Source: Ectorhizobium quercum
GTDB lineage: Bacteria; Pseudomonadota; Alphaproteobacteria; Rhizobiales; Rhizobiaceae
Length of the DNA stretch: 64,000 nucleotides
Direction of reading: 5' to 3'
Assembly (NCBI RefSeq): GCF_026552795.1
Contig: NZ_JANFPI010000004.1
Span: 372,001-436,000 of the forward strand
The translations under genes and the position numbers were made by a program. Below are positions 35,291 to 43,560 of this stretch, in pieces. How positions within the stretch are numbered: position 1 is the stretch's first letter; the number at the start of each line of letters is the position of its first letter. Below the pieces are notes generated by a model. The model was not told the origin of the DNA, searched no databases, and saw only the letters and a list, made by a program, of their open reading frames with translations.

Positions 35291-36259
35291 ATGCTTCTCA
35301 GCCAGGTTCGCAAGGGTGGTGTCGCGGTGCGTGACGCCGCGACGGATGCCGCACGCCTCGTTGCCGGCGCCACCATTCTGGATTTCGCCCGCGAGGCCGT
35401 CGAAAAGGGCCGGCCGCTGGCAAGCGTCGTGCCGCCCGGCGGCGAGACCGTCGACGTGGCGGAACTGGCGGCGAAGGGCGCGCTCGACGTGCCGCTGCGC
35501 CATCCCGAGCCGGCCCGCATGTTCCTGACCGGCACGGGCCTGACGCATACCGGCTCGGCCTCGACGCGCGACGCCATGCACGCCCCGGCCGAGGGCCTGT
35601 CGGACTCGATGAAGATGTTCCGCATGGGACTGGAAGGCGGCAGGCCGGCCGACGGCGAGGTCGGCGTCCAGCCGGAATGGTTCTACAAGGGCACCGGCGT
35701 CAACGCCGTCGCGCCGGGCGAGCCGCTGACCTCGCCCGCCTTCGCGCTCGACGGCGGCGAGGAGCCGGAAATCGCCGGCTATTACCTGATCGGCCCGGAC
35801 GGCACGCCGTTCCGCGTCGGCTTCTCGCTGGCCAACGAGTTCTCCGACCATGTGACGGAGCGGATCAACTATCTGTTCCTCGCCCATTCGAAGCTGCGCC
35901 CGGCCGCCTTCGGCCCCGAGCTTCTCGTCGGCGACCTGCCGGCCGACATCCGCGGCACGTCGCGCATCCTGCGCGGCGGCGAGGTCCTGTGGGAAAAGCC
36001 GTTCCTGTCGGGCGGGGCGAACATGTCCCACACCATCGCCAACCTCGAGCATCATCATTTCAAGTATGCGCTGTTCCGCCAGCCGGGCGACCTGCACGTC
36101 CACATGTTCGGCACGGCGACGCTTTCCTTCGCCGACGGCATCAGGCCGCAGGCGGGCGACGTGTTCGAGATTTCCGCCCCGGATTTCGGCGCGGCGCTTG
36201 CCAATCCGCTGGCGGTGGCCGCGCCCGAGGCGGGGGCCGTGAAGGTCCGCGCGCTATGA
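35291..36259 (+). CDS. gguC: GguC / AraD1-type FAH-superfamily protein
   Basis: A 322-residue protein with a fumarylacetoacetate-hydrolase-like core (TGTGLTHTGSAS, EPEIAGYYLIGPDGTPF, SLANEFSDHVTE). It matches GguC, always found next to gguAB, and the AraD1 group proposed to act on 2-keto-3-deoxy-L-arabonate. In this operon it would lead L-arabonate products to alpha-ketoglutarate semialdehyde, the substrate of the dehydrogenase at 39093. It starts five bases after gguB and overlaps the next gene by four. Confidence 0.82.
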   Translation: MLLSQVRKGGVAVRDAATDAARLVAGATILDFAREAVEKGRPLASVVPPGGETVDVAELAAKGALDVPLRHPEPARMFLTGTGLTHTGSASTRDAMHAPAEGLSDSMKMFRMGLEGGRPADGEVGVQPEWFYKGTGVNAVAPGEPLTSPAFALDGGEEPEIAGYYLIGPDGTPFRVGFSLANEFSDHVTERINYLFLAHSKLRPAAFGPELLVGDLPADIRGTSRILRGGEVLWEKPFLSGGANMSHTIANLEHHHFKYALFRQPGDLHVHMFGTATLSFADGIRPQAGDVFEISAPDFGAALANPLAVAAPEAGAVKVRAL

Positions 36260-37023
36260 GCGAGCCTGTCGCGATTTATCCCGACCTCGCCGGCAAGGCG
36301 GTCTTCGTCTCCGGCGGCGCGACCGGCATCGGCGCGGAGCTGACGGAGGCCTTCGCCCGGCAGGGATCCGTCACCTGCTTCGTCGATATTGCCGAGGCCG
36401 AGGGCGAGGCGCTTGCCGCCCGGCTGAACGCCGAGGGGCTGGACGTGCGTTTCGCGGCCTGCGACATCACGCGGACTGCGGACTATCAGGCCACGATCCG
36501 CCGCTTCGCCGACGAGGCCGGGCCGATCCGCGTGCTTTTGAACAACGCCGCCAACGACCAGCGCCACACGCTGGACAGCGTGACGGAGGAATTCTTCGAC
36601 CGGACGATTGCCGTCAACCTGCGCCACCAGATGTTCGCCGCGCAGGCGGTCGTGCCGATGATGAAGGCGGCGGGCGGCGGCTCGATCGTCAATTTCGGCT
36701 CGGTGTCGTGGATGATCAGGAGCGCGGATCTCGCCACCTACGCCGCCTGCAAGGCCGCCGTCCACGGCATGACGCGCTGTCTTGCCAGCGACCACGGCGC
36801 GGACGGCATCCGCGTCAACACGCTGGTTCCTGGCTGGGTGATGACCGAAAAGCAGCTCAGGCTCTGGGTGGACGACCAGGCGCGCGAGACGATCCGGCGC
36901 AGCCAGTGTCTTCCGGGCCCGCTTCTGCCCGCGCATATCGCGCAGATGGCGCTTTTCCTCGGCTCCGAGGCCTCCGCCATGTGTACCGCGCAGAATTTTA
37001 TCGTCGATGGAGGCTGGACATGA
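36256..37023 (+). CDS. SDR-family sugar 1-dehydrogenase (probable L-arabinose/D-galactose dehydrogenase)
   Basis: A 255-residue short-chain dehydrogenase. The cofactor motif is VSGGATGIGAEL (about 17-28), NNAANDQRHT lies near 94, and the catalytic Ser and YAACK (Tyr-x3-Lys) are intact. D40-type acid residues after the second strand (FVDIAEAEG) favour NAD+. Its place between gguC and an IlvD-type dehydratase suggests oxidation of L-arabinose or D-galactose at C1 to the lactone. ATGA overlap with gguC. Confidence 0.82.
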   Translation: MSEPVAIYPDLAGKAVFVSGGATGIGAELTEAFARQGSVTCFVDIAEAEGEALAARLNAEGLDVRFAACDITRTADYQATIRRFADEAGPIRVLLNNAANDQRHTLDSVTEEFFDRTIAVNLRHQMFAAQAVVPMMKAAGGGSIVNFGSVSWMIRSADLATYAACKAAVHGMTRCLASDHGADGIRVNTLVPGWVMTEKQLRLWVDDQARETIRRSQCLPGPLLPAHIAQMALFLGSEASAMCTAQNFIVDGGWT

Positions 37024-38777
37024 CCGGCACGAGCAAGACATTCACACCCGCGCCCTGGCCGCGCAAGCTGCGCTCGCAGGAATGGTACGGCGGCACCAGC
37101 CGCGACGTGATCTACCACCGCGGCTGGCTGAAGAACCAGGGCTATCCGCACGACCTGTTCGACGGCCGCCCGGTGATCGGCATCCTCAACACCTGGTCGG
37201 ACCTGACGCCGTGCAACGGCCACCTGCGCGAACTGGCCGAAAAGGTGAAGGCCGGTATCTGGGAGGCCGGCGGCTTCCCGGTCGAGGTGCCGGTGTTCTC
37301 GGCCTCGGAAAACACCTTCCGTCCGACGGCGATGATGTTCCGCAACCTCGCCGCGCTGGCGGTCGAGGAGGCCATTCGCGGCCAGCCCATCGACGGCTGC
37401 GTGCTGATGGTCGGCTGCGACAAGACCACGCCGTCGCTGCTGATGGCGGCGGCCTCCTGCGACCTGCCGTCCATCGTCGTCACCGGCGGGCCGATGCTGA
37501 ACGGCTGGTTCCGCGGCGAGCGCATCGGCTCGGGCACGCATCTGTGGAAATTCTCCGAGGCCGTGAAGGCCGGCGAGATGACGCAGGCCGAGTTCCTGGA
37601 GGCGGAAGCGGCGATGAGCCGCTCGTCCGGCACCTGCAACACGATGGGCACGGCCTCGACGATGGCCTCGATGGCCGAGGCGCTCGGCATGGCGCTGTCG
37701 GGCAACGCCGCGATTCCCGCGGTCGACAGCCGCCGCAAGGTGATGGCGCAGCTCACCGGCCGGCGCATCGTGCAGATGGTGAAGGACGACCTGAAGCCCT
37801 CCGACATCCTGACGAAGCAGGCCTTCGAGAATGCCATCCGCACCAATGCGGCCATCGGCGGCTCGACCAATGCCGTGGTCCACCTGCTGGCCGTCGCCGG
37901 CCGCGTCGGCGTCGACCTGACGCTGGACGACTGGGACCGCTGCGGCCGCGACGTGCCGACCATCGTCAATCTCATGCCGTCCGGCAAGTACCTGATGGAG
38001 GAGTTCTTCTATGCCGGCGGCCTGCCGGTGGTGCTCAAGCGCCTCGGCGAGGCGGGCCTTTTGCACCGGGATGCGCTGACGGTGTCCGGCGAGGCCGTGT
38101 GGGACGAGGTGAAGGATGTCGTCAACTGGAACGAGGACGTCATCCTGCCGGCCGACAAGGCGCTGACCGCCTCGGGCGGCATCGTGGTGCTGCGCGGCAA
38201 CCTCGCGCCGAAGGGCGCGGTGCTGAAGCCGTCCGCCGCCTCGCCGCACCTGATGGTGCATCGGGGCAGGGCGGTCGTCTTCGAGGATATCGACGACTAC
38301 AAGGCGAAGATCAACGACGACGGCCTCGACATCGACGAGACCTGCGTCATGGTGATGAAGAACTGCGGCCCGAAGGGCTATCCCGGCATGGCCGAGGTCG
38401 GCAACATGGGGCTTCCCCCGAAAGTGCTGAAGAAGGGCATCACCGACATGGTGCGCATTTCCGACGCCCGCATGTCCGGCACGGCCTATGGCACGGTCGT
38501 GCTGCACACCGCGCCGGAAGCCGCCGTCGGCGGGCCGCTGGCGGTGGTGCGCAACGGCGACTTCATCTCGCTCGACGTGCCGAACCGATCGCTGACGCTC
38601 GAAATCTCCGATGCGGAGCTGGCCGCGCGCCTGGCCGAATGGGAGCCGAACCACGACCTGCCGACTTCCGGCTATGCCTGGTTGCACCAGAGCCATGTGC
38701 AGGGCGCCGATACCGGCGCCGATCTCGACTTCCTCAAGGGATGTCGCGGCGCGCCGGTGGGCAAGGACAGCCATTAG
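37020..38777 (+). CDS. IlvD/Edd-family sugar-acid dehydratase (probable L-arabonate dehydratase)
   Basis: A 585-residue iron-sulfur dehydratase. Cysteines of the cluster site are in GCDKTTPS (about 131) and SSGTCNTMGTAST (about 203), and the C-terminal RISDARMSGTAYG carries the catalytic serine. The length and the N-terminal RKLRSQEWYGGTSRD fit the sugar-acid branch (arabonate, galactonate, fuconate) rather than true IlvD. It would dehydrate L-arabonate or D-galactonate to the 2-keto-3-deoxy acid. Its start overlaps the SDR stop, and its TAG stop abuts a repeat element. Confidence 0.88.
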   Translation: MTGTSKTFTPAPWPRKLRSQEWYGGTSRDVIYHRGWLKNQGYPHDLFDGRPVIGILNTWSDLTPCNGHLRELAEKVKAGIWEAGGFPVEVPVFSASENTFRPTAMMFRNLAALAVEEAIRGQPIDGCVLMVGCDKTTPSLLMAAASCDLPSIVVTGGPMLNGWFRGERIGSGTHLWKFSEAVKAGEMTQAEFLEAEAAMSRSSGTCNTMGTASTMASMAEALGMALSGNAAIPAVDSRRKVMAQLTGRRIVQMVKDDLKPSDILTKQAFENAIRTNAAIGGSTNAVVHLLAVAGRVGVDLTLDDWDRCGRDVPTIVNLMPSGKYLMEEFFYAGGLPVVLKRLGEAGLLHRDALTVSGEAVWDEVKDVVNWNEDVILPADKALTASGGIVVLRGNLAPKGAVLKPSAASPHLMVHRGRAVVFEDIDDYKAKINDDGLDIDETCVMVMKNCGPKGYPGMAEVGNMGLPPKVLKKGITDMVRISDARMSGTAYGTVVLHTAPEAAVGGPLAVVRNGDFISLDVPNRSLTLEISDAELAARLAEWEPNHDLPTSGYAWLHQSHVQGADTGADLDFLKGCRGAPVGKDSH

Positions 38778-38867
38778 AGCAATTCCAGCAGAAGCGGGAA
38801 ACGGATTTGCGTCCGGAATTGCTTAAAAACAAAGAGATAGGGCATTTCCGGTAAACGGAAACGCTCC
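38777..38867. repeat. Rhizobial intergenic repeat abutting the dehydratase stop codon
   Basis: Begins right at the TAG stop with GAGCAATTCCAGCAGAAGC, ends with GGTAAACGGAAACGCTCC, and contains an internal inverted pair (GCAATTCC and GGAATTGC). It resembles the element at 58866-58964 in its first 35 bases (TAGAG, then AGCGGGAA and CCGG/ACGG). Confidence 0.75.
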
Positions 38868-39092
38868 AGGGGGCTGGCCGTGTCATAGGGCAGTGCGGTT
38901 GTCCCCTTCTCCCCGTCGGGGAGAAGGTGGCGGCAGCCGGATGAGGGGGAGGCGAAGCCTCCTGACACGTGTGCGGCGCTTCGCGCGCCCCTCATCCGAC
39001 CCTTCGGGCCACCTTCTCCCCGATGGGGGGAAGGGATACCGCACCGGTCCGCATCGCCTCTGGCCGGAATGCACGTACGGGAGGACAACGAC
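38778..39092. other. Repeat-filled gap between IlvD-type dehydratase and aldehyde dehydrogenase
   Basis: These 315 bases are almost wholly occupied by two rhizobial repeat elements (38777-38867 and 38903-39034). The last 50 bases hold the start region of the dehydrogenase. The repeats split what may once have been a single arabinose/galactose operon. Confidence 0.7.
38903..39034. repeat. RIME-like element (rhizobial intergenic mosaic element)
   Basis: The sequence has two large inverted arms: CCCCTTCTCCCCGTCGGGGA with GGTGGCGGCAGCCGGATGAG at the left, and CCCCTCATCCGACCCTTCGG with CCACCTTCTCCCCGATGGGG at the right. This is the characteristic structure of RIME palindromes spread through Rhizobium-related genomes. 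Confidence 0.88.
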
Positions 39093-40610
39093 ATGGCTTA
39101 CACGCCGCATGGCAGACACCTGATCGCCGGGGAATGGGTGGCGGGGGAGGCGACGTTCCTGTCGTCGCCGTCGTCGGGTCCGGCGCAAGCCTTTTCCGCC
39201 GGCACGGAGGCCCATGTGGATGCGGCCGCGAAGGCGGCGGAGGACGCCTTCTGGACCTATGGCTACCTGCCGCGCGAGACGCGGGCGGGCTTCCTGATGG
39301 CGATCGCCGCCGAGATCGAGGAGCGCGGCGCGGCGATCACCGACATCGCCGTGCGCGAGACCGGCCTGCCGGCGGCCCGCATCGACGGCGAGCGCGCCCG
39401 CACCACCGGGCAGCTCCGCCTGTTCGTCTATCACATCCTCAAGGGCGAGTTCCTCGACCGCCGCTTCGACGCCGCGCTGCCCGACCGCCAGCCGCTGCCG
39501 CGCCCGGAAATCCGGCTGATGCAGCGGCCCGTCGGGCCGGTCGGCGTCTTCGGCGCCTCGAATTTCCCGCTGGCCTTCTCGGTCGCCGGCGGCGACACGG
39601 CCTCGGCGCTGGCGGCCGGCTGCCCGGTCGTCGTCAAGGGGCACCCCGCCCATCCCGGCACGGGCGAGATCGTCGCCGAGGCGATCCGGGCGGCGATTGC
39701 CACGACCGGCGTTCCGAAAGGGGTCTTCTCCTTCGTTCACGGCCAGGACAGGCTGGTCGGCGAGGCGCTGGTCCGCCACCCGCTGATCAAGGCCGTGGGC
39801 TTCACCGGTTCGCTGGCGGGCGGCCGGGCGCTGTTCGATCTCTGCGCCCGCCGTCCCGAGCCGATCCCCTTCTTCGGCGAACTGGGGTCGGTCAACCCGA
39901 TGTTCGTGCTGCCGGAGGCGCTTTTCGCGCGCGGCCCGGCGATTGCCGCGGGATGGGCGGCGTCGCTGACGATGGGGGCCGGCCAGTTCTGCACCAATCC
40001 GGGCATCGTCGTCGTGCCGGACGGCAAGGCGGCCGACAGGTTCGTGTCCGCGGCGCGGACGGCGCTCGAGAAGATCGGTCCCCAGACCATGCTGACGGAC
40101 GGCATCGCCGAGGCCTTCCGGCGTGGCCACGCGCGGTTTGCCGTCCATGAGGCCGTTCGCCCGGTGATCGAGACGCAGAGCGAGGGCCGCACCGCCTCGC
40201 CCAGCGTCTACGAGACGACGGCCGACGCCTTCCTGCGCGACCATGCGCTGAGCGAGGAGGTCTTCGGCCCGCTCGGTTTGGTGGTCCGCGTCCCGGACGG
40301 CGCGGCGATGATCGATCTCGCCAGGGCGTTCGAGGGGCAGCTGACCGCCACGCTGCACATGGACCGGGCCGATGCGCCGCTAGCGCGGCAGCTTCTGCCG
40401 GTTCTGGAGCGCAAGGCGGGGCGCATCCTTGCCAACGGCTTTCCGACCGGTGTAGAGGTCTCGGACGCCATGATTCATGGCGGGCCATACCCGGCCTCCA
40501 CCAATTTCGGCGCGACCTCCGTCGGTACGATGGCGATCCGCCGCTTTCTCCGCCCGGTGTCCTACCAGAACCTGCCGGACGAGATATTGCCGACGGATAT
40601 TCGCCCATGA
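39093..40610 (+). CDS. Aldehyde dehydrogenase, probable alpha-ketoglutaric semialdehyde dehydrogenase
   Basis: A 505-residue NAD(P)+-dependent dehydrogenase. VGVFGASNFPLAFSVAGGDT and VVKGHPAHPGT mark the cofactor domain, FFGELGSVNP the general-base Glu, and GQFCTNPG the catalytic Cys (about 300). The GHP motif and the SVNP variant are typical of the group oxidising alpha-ketoglutarate semialdehyde, the end step of non-phosphorylative pentose pathways. I preferred ATG 39093 (GGGAGGA upstream) to 39069. It overlaps dgoK by four bases. Confidence 0.87.
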   Translation: MAYTPHGRHLIAGEWVAGEATFLSSPSSGPAQAFSAGTEAHVDAAAKAAEDAFWTYGYLPRETRAGFLMAIAAEIEERGAAITDIAVRETGLPAARIDGERARTTGQLRLFVYHILKGEFLDRRFDAALPDRQPLPRPEIRLMQRPVGPVGVFGASNFPLAFSVAGGDTASALAAGCPVVVKGHPAHPGTGEIVAEAIRAAIATTGVPKGVFSFVHGQDRLVGEALVRHPLIKAVGFTGSLAGGRALFDLCARRPEPIPFFGELGSVNPMFVLPEALFARGPAIAAGWAASLTMGAGQFCTNPGIVVVPDGKAADRFVSAARTALEKIGPQTMLTDGIAEAFRRGHARFAVHEAVRPVIETQSEGRTASPSVYETTADAFLRDHALSEEVFGPLGLVVRVPDGAAMIDLARAFEGQLTATLHMDRADAPLARQLLPVLERKAGRILANGFPTGVEVSDAMIHGGPYPASTNFGATSVGTMAIRRFLRPVSYQNLPDEILPTDIRP

Positions 40611-41521
40611 CCTACGCATTCCGCATCGCCGCCGACTGGGGGACGAGCAACCTGCGCGTCTTCGCCCTCGACGAAGGCGGCGGGGTGCTGGCCGAGGCGT
40701 CCAGCGACGACGGCATGGGCCGGCTGACGCCGGCGCAATACGAGCCGGCGCTGATGGCGCTGATCGGCGGCTGGCTCGACCCCGCCCGCGTCACGCCCGT
40801 GCTGGTCTGCGGCATGGCGGGCGCCCGGCAGGGCTGGATCGAGGCGGCCTATCGCGCCGTTCCCTGCGCGCCGGTCGGCGGTCCCTTCGCGCGGCCGAAG
40901 GTCGAGAGCCCGCTGATCGAGGTCTTCATCGTGCCGGGCCTGTCGCAGGCCGAGCCTGCCGACGTGATGCGCGGCGAGGAAACCCAGATCGCCGGCGTGC
41001 TGGCCGGCCGGCCGGGCTTTTCCGGCGTCGTCTGCCTGCCCGGCACCCATTCGAAATGGGCCGTCATCCGGGAAGGGCGCGTCGAGCGCTTCCTGACGCT
41101 GATGACCGGCGAGCTTTTCGCGCTCCTTTCGGCGCAGTCGGTGCTGCGTCACGGCATGGCCGACGATGGCGAGGGCATGGACACGGACGCCTTCGCGGCG
41201 GCCGTTCGTGAAACCGCCACCGAACCGGCCGGCTTTGCCGCCTCGCTTTTTCGCCTGCGCGCGGAAAACCTGCTGGAAGGGCTTGCGCCCCGGGCGGCCC
41301 GCAGCCGCCTGTCCGGCCTGCTGATCGGCATCGAGATGGCCTCGGCGCGCGCGCTGTGGCAGGACGAACCGACGCTGATCGTCGGCACGGGCCCGCTTGG
41401 CAGGCTCTACGCCACGGCGCTGACGCAGCTCGGTGCGAGCGCGGAGGCCGTGTCCGGCGAGGCGATGGCGCTGGCCGGGCTGACCCGGGCGTTCGCAAAC
41501 ATCGAAGAGGACAAGTCATGA
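40607..41521 (+). CDS. dgoK: 2-dehydro-3-deoxygalactonokinase DgoK
   Basis: A 304-residue kinase that phosphorylates 2-keto-3-deoxygalactonate with ATP. It shows the family N-terminus (RIAADWGTSNLRVFAL), a central FSGVVCLPGTHSKWA, and EGLAPRAARSRLSGLLIGIE. The DUF1375-like DgoK fold is related to acetate/sugar kinases. It is coupled by ATGA overlaps to both the aldehyde dehydrogenase and dgoA, so the operon combines enzymes of the pentose and galactose oxidation routes. Confidence 0.93.
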   Translation: MTYAFRIAADWGTSNLRVFALDEGGGVLAEASSDDGMGRLTPAQYEPALMALIGGWLDPARVTPVLVCGMAGARQGWIEAAYRAVPCAPVGGPFARPKVESPLIEVFIVPGLSQAEPADVMRGEETQIAGVLAGRPGFSGVVCLPGTHSKWAVIREGRVERFLTLMTGELFALLSAQSVLRHGMADDGEGMDTDAFAAAVRETATEPAGFAASLFRLRAENLLEGLAPRAARSRLSGLLIGIEMASARALWQDEPTLIVGTGPLGRLYATALTQLGASAEAVSGEAMALAGLTRAFANIEEDKS

Positions 41522-42135
41522 CCCGCAACATCATCGCCATCCTGCGCGGCATCCGCCCGGAAGACGTGGAAGCCCATGTCGACGTGCTGGTCGCGGCGGG
41601 CATCACCACCATCGAGGTGCCGCTGAACTCGCCGGAGCCGTTCGACAGCATCGGGCGGCTGATCGCCCGGTTCGCCGGCCGCGCCATGATCGGCGCCGGC
41701 ACGGTGCTCGAGGTGGCCGATGTCCGGCGGCTGGCGGAGATGGGGGCGGCCATCGTCGTCTCGCCCAATTGCGACCCTGCGGTGATTGCCGCCACGCGGG
41801 CGGCGGGCATGGAATCCTGGCCGGGTGTCTTCACGCCGACCGAATGCTTCGCGGCGCTGAAGGCCGGCGCCACGGGCCTGAAATTCTTCCCCGCGACGCT
41901 GATCGGCCCGGCGGGCATCGCCGCCGTCAGGGCCGTGCTGCCGAAGGGAACGCCGCTCTATGCGGTGGGCGGCGCGGGCGCCGACAATTTCCCGGAATGG
42001 ATCAGGGCCGGCGCCACCGGCTTCGGCATCGGAACCGCGCTTTACCGTCCCGGCCAGAGCGTCGAGGCGACGGCGGCCGCCGCCGCGAAGATCGTTTCGG
42101 CCTATGACGCGGCGCTCGCCGCGGCACAGGACTGA
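41518..42135 (+). CDS. dgoA: 2-dehydro-3-deoxy-6-phosphogalactonate aldolase DgoA
   Basis: A 205-residue class I aldolase of the KDPG/KDPGal family, splitting KDPGal into pyruvate and glyceraldehyde-3-phosphate. Motifs are ILRGIRPEDV, TTIEVPLNSPEP (Glu), IGAGTVLEVADV, and GLKFFPATLIGP with the Schiff-base lysine. GPAGIAAVRAVLP and the C-terminal GFGIGTALYRP fit DgoA better than Eda. Its ATG overlaps the dgoK stop. Last gene of the operon, 25 bases from a convergent ankyrin gene. Confidence 0.93.
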   Translation: MTRNIIAILRGIRPEDVEAHVDVLVAAGITTIEVPLNSPEPFDSIGRLIARFAGRAMIGAGTVLEVADVRRLAEMGAAIVVSPNCDPAVIAATRAAGMESWPGVFTPTECFAALKAGATGLKFFPATLIGPAGIAAVRAVLPKGTPLYAVGGAGADNFPEWIRAGATGFGIGTALYRPGQSVEATAAAAAKIVSAYDAALAAAQD

Positions 42136-42160
42136 ACGGGCACCGCCGTCGTCGCGTCCG

Positions 42161-43282
42161 TCAGCGCCTGTACGAAGGCGCGGGCAGCGCGACCGGCTTC
42201 GGGTTCAGCGCCACCCACGCGACCGCCAGCTCGCTTAACCGCCGCGTATCGCCATACTTGCGCTTCACCTCGCCGACGATGGTCGCGGCCTCTTTCAGTT
42301 CGGGGGCGGGCAGGGGCTTGCCGGAGCCGAGATGGACCAGCAGCGCGTCGGCCATCTGCCTGAACTCCGCATCCCAGTTTATGCCGCCATTGCCGTCGAG
42401 TTCTCCGGCGATGCGCCCCGAAATGCGGATGACCTCGCCCTGCACGGTCTCCGCCGCGCCGCTCGAAGGGACGAGCAACTCCCACAATTCCTGATGGCGG
42501 TCCTGCCAGCTCGCCGCCTTGGCCATGATGGGCGACCTGCCGTCATGGATGGCCCGGCGCGGAACGGGCGGCACGTCGAACAGGGCATAAAGCCTGTCGA
42601 GCGCGGCGCTGGTCTCCTCCCTGCTGTCCGGATTGAAGCCGCTGCGGTGGAATTCGAAGTTTTCGCCGATACGCCGCACGAAATCCTGCATCTGCGGGGA
42701 AATCCGGTCGTCGCCTTGCCGCCGTGCTGTAAACAAGCGCGCGGCGAGCGTGCGAATGCCGGCCGGCCGGGGAGCTTGCGCGTTCAGCAACAGGTCCGAC
42801 ATGTCCGCAATCGCGCGGATATTTGCGTTGCTGCACCGTTGAAGCGCCAGTTCCAGCGGGGTCAGGCGGTCGTCGTTGGTGGCGTCGATGCTGGCGCCGT
42901 GTTCAAGCAGGGTCCGGGCGGTTCGGACGTTGCCGACCGCGGCGGCCTTGTGAAGCGGCGTGTTGCCCTTGCCGTCCCTGCCGTTCACGTCCGCGCCCAG
43001 TTCGAGCAGGATGTCGATCCTGCCTTGCCAGTGGCCGGCGCGCGCATGCAGGGGCGTCTCGCCATAGGCGTCGGGCGCCGAAATATCCGCGCCTTTTTCG
43101 ACCAGCCATCGAGCGACGTCATCCGGAAGCGCGTTGAACGCCAGGGCCGTTTTCTTGAAGGAGCCGCCACGCGCATGGACGTCGCATGTCTCGAATACCG
43201 CCTTGATCGCACCGCAATCGCCATTCGTCAGCAATTCCTCGAAATCCTTCGGCAAGGTCTTCTTCTTCCGGGTCTTCGTCAT
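42161..43282 (-). CDS. Ankyrin-repeat protein
   Basis: A 373-residue protein without a signal peptide. Residues about 20-160 contain four or five ankyrin repeats, clearest in DAYGETPLHARAGHWQG and DGKGNTPLHKAAAVGNV, then DDRLTPLELAL. The C-terminal 200 residues are helical, charged and unrecognised. The start has a lysine-rich leader (MTKTRKKKTLP). Ankyrin repeats serve protein-protein contacts; the partner is unknown. It lies alone between two sugar operons, transcribed against dgoA. Confidence 0.85.
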   Translation of the reverse strand: MTKTRKKKTLPKDFEELLTNGDCGAIKAVFETCDVHARGGSFKKTALAFNALPDDVARWLVEKGADISAPDAYGETPLHARAGHWQGRIDILLELGADVNGRDGKGNTPLHKAAAVGNVRTARTLLEHGASIDATNDDRLTPLELALQRCSNANIRAIADMSDLLLNAQAPRPAGIRTLAARLFTARRQGDDRISPQMQDFVRRIGENFEFHRSGFNPDSREETSAALDRLYALFDVPPVPRRAIHDGRSPIMAKAASWQDRHQELWELLVPSSGAAETVQGEVIRISGRIAGELDGNGGINWDAEFRQMADALLVHLGSGKPLPAPELKEAATIVGEVKRKYGDTRRLSELAVAWVALNPKPVALPAPSYRR

Positions 43283-43560
43283 CCGATACAGACTCCCTTC
43301 CTGATCAGGGCCGGATCACTCCGGCGCCTTTCCGGTATTTTCGGGGATACGCCCGGCGTCTTCAAGCGTTCCGGTCGCGGCACAGGTCGTTTCAGGCGAT
43401 GGGCGGGCGCCCGGGCTTTCGATAAATCCCTTATGAATCAATCGCCGGACTGAAAATGTCCGGGGCAGGCGTGTCTGCTGCCGCCTTTGTCATCCAGCTG
43501 TCAACGAAAGGTTCTATCTGTTGCCCGATCGCATTGCACAGGCGTGCAAAGGAACCGGAC

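Noticed and set aside
43490..43505. Another parS-like site (CCAGCTGTCAAC) before the ABC operon
   Set aside because: Only the right half matches; the left GTT is absent, so 7 of 10 fixed positions fit, too weak to call.
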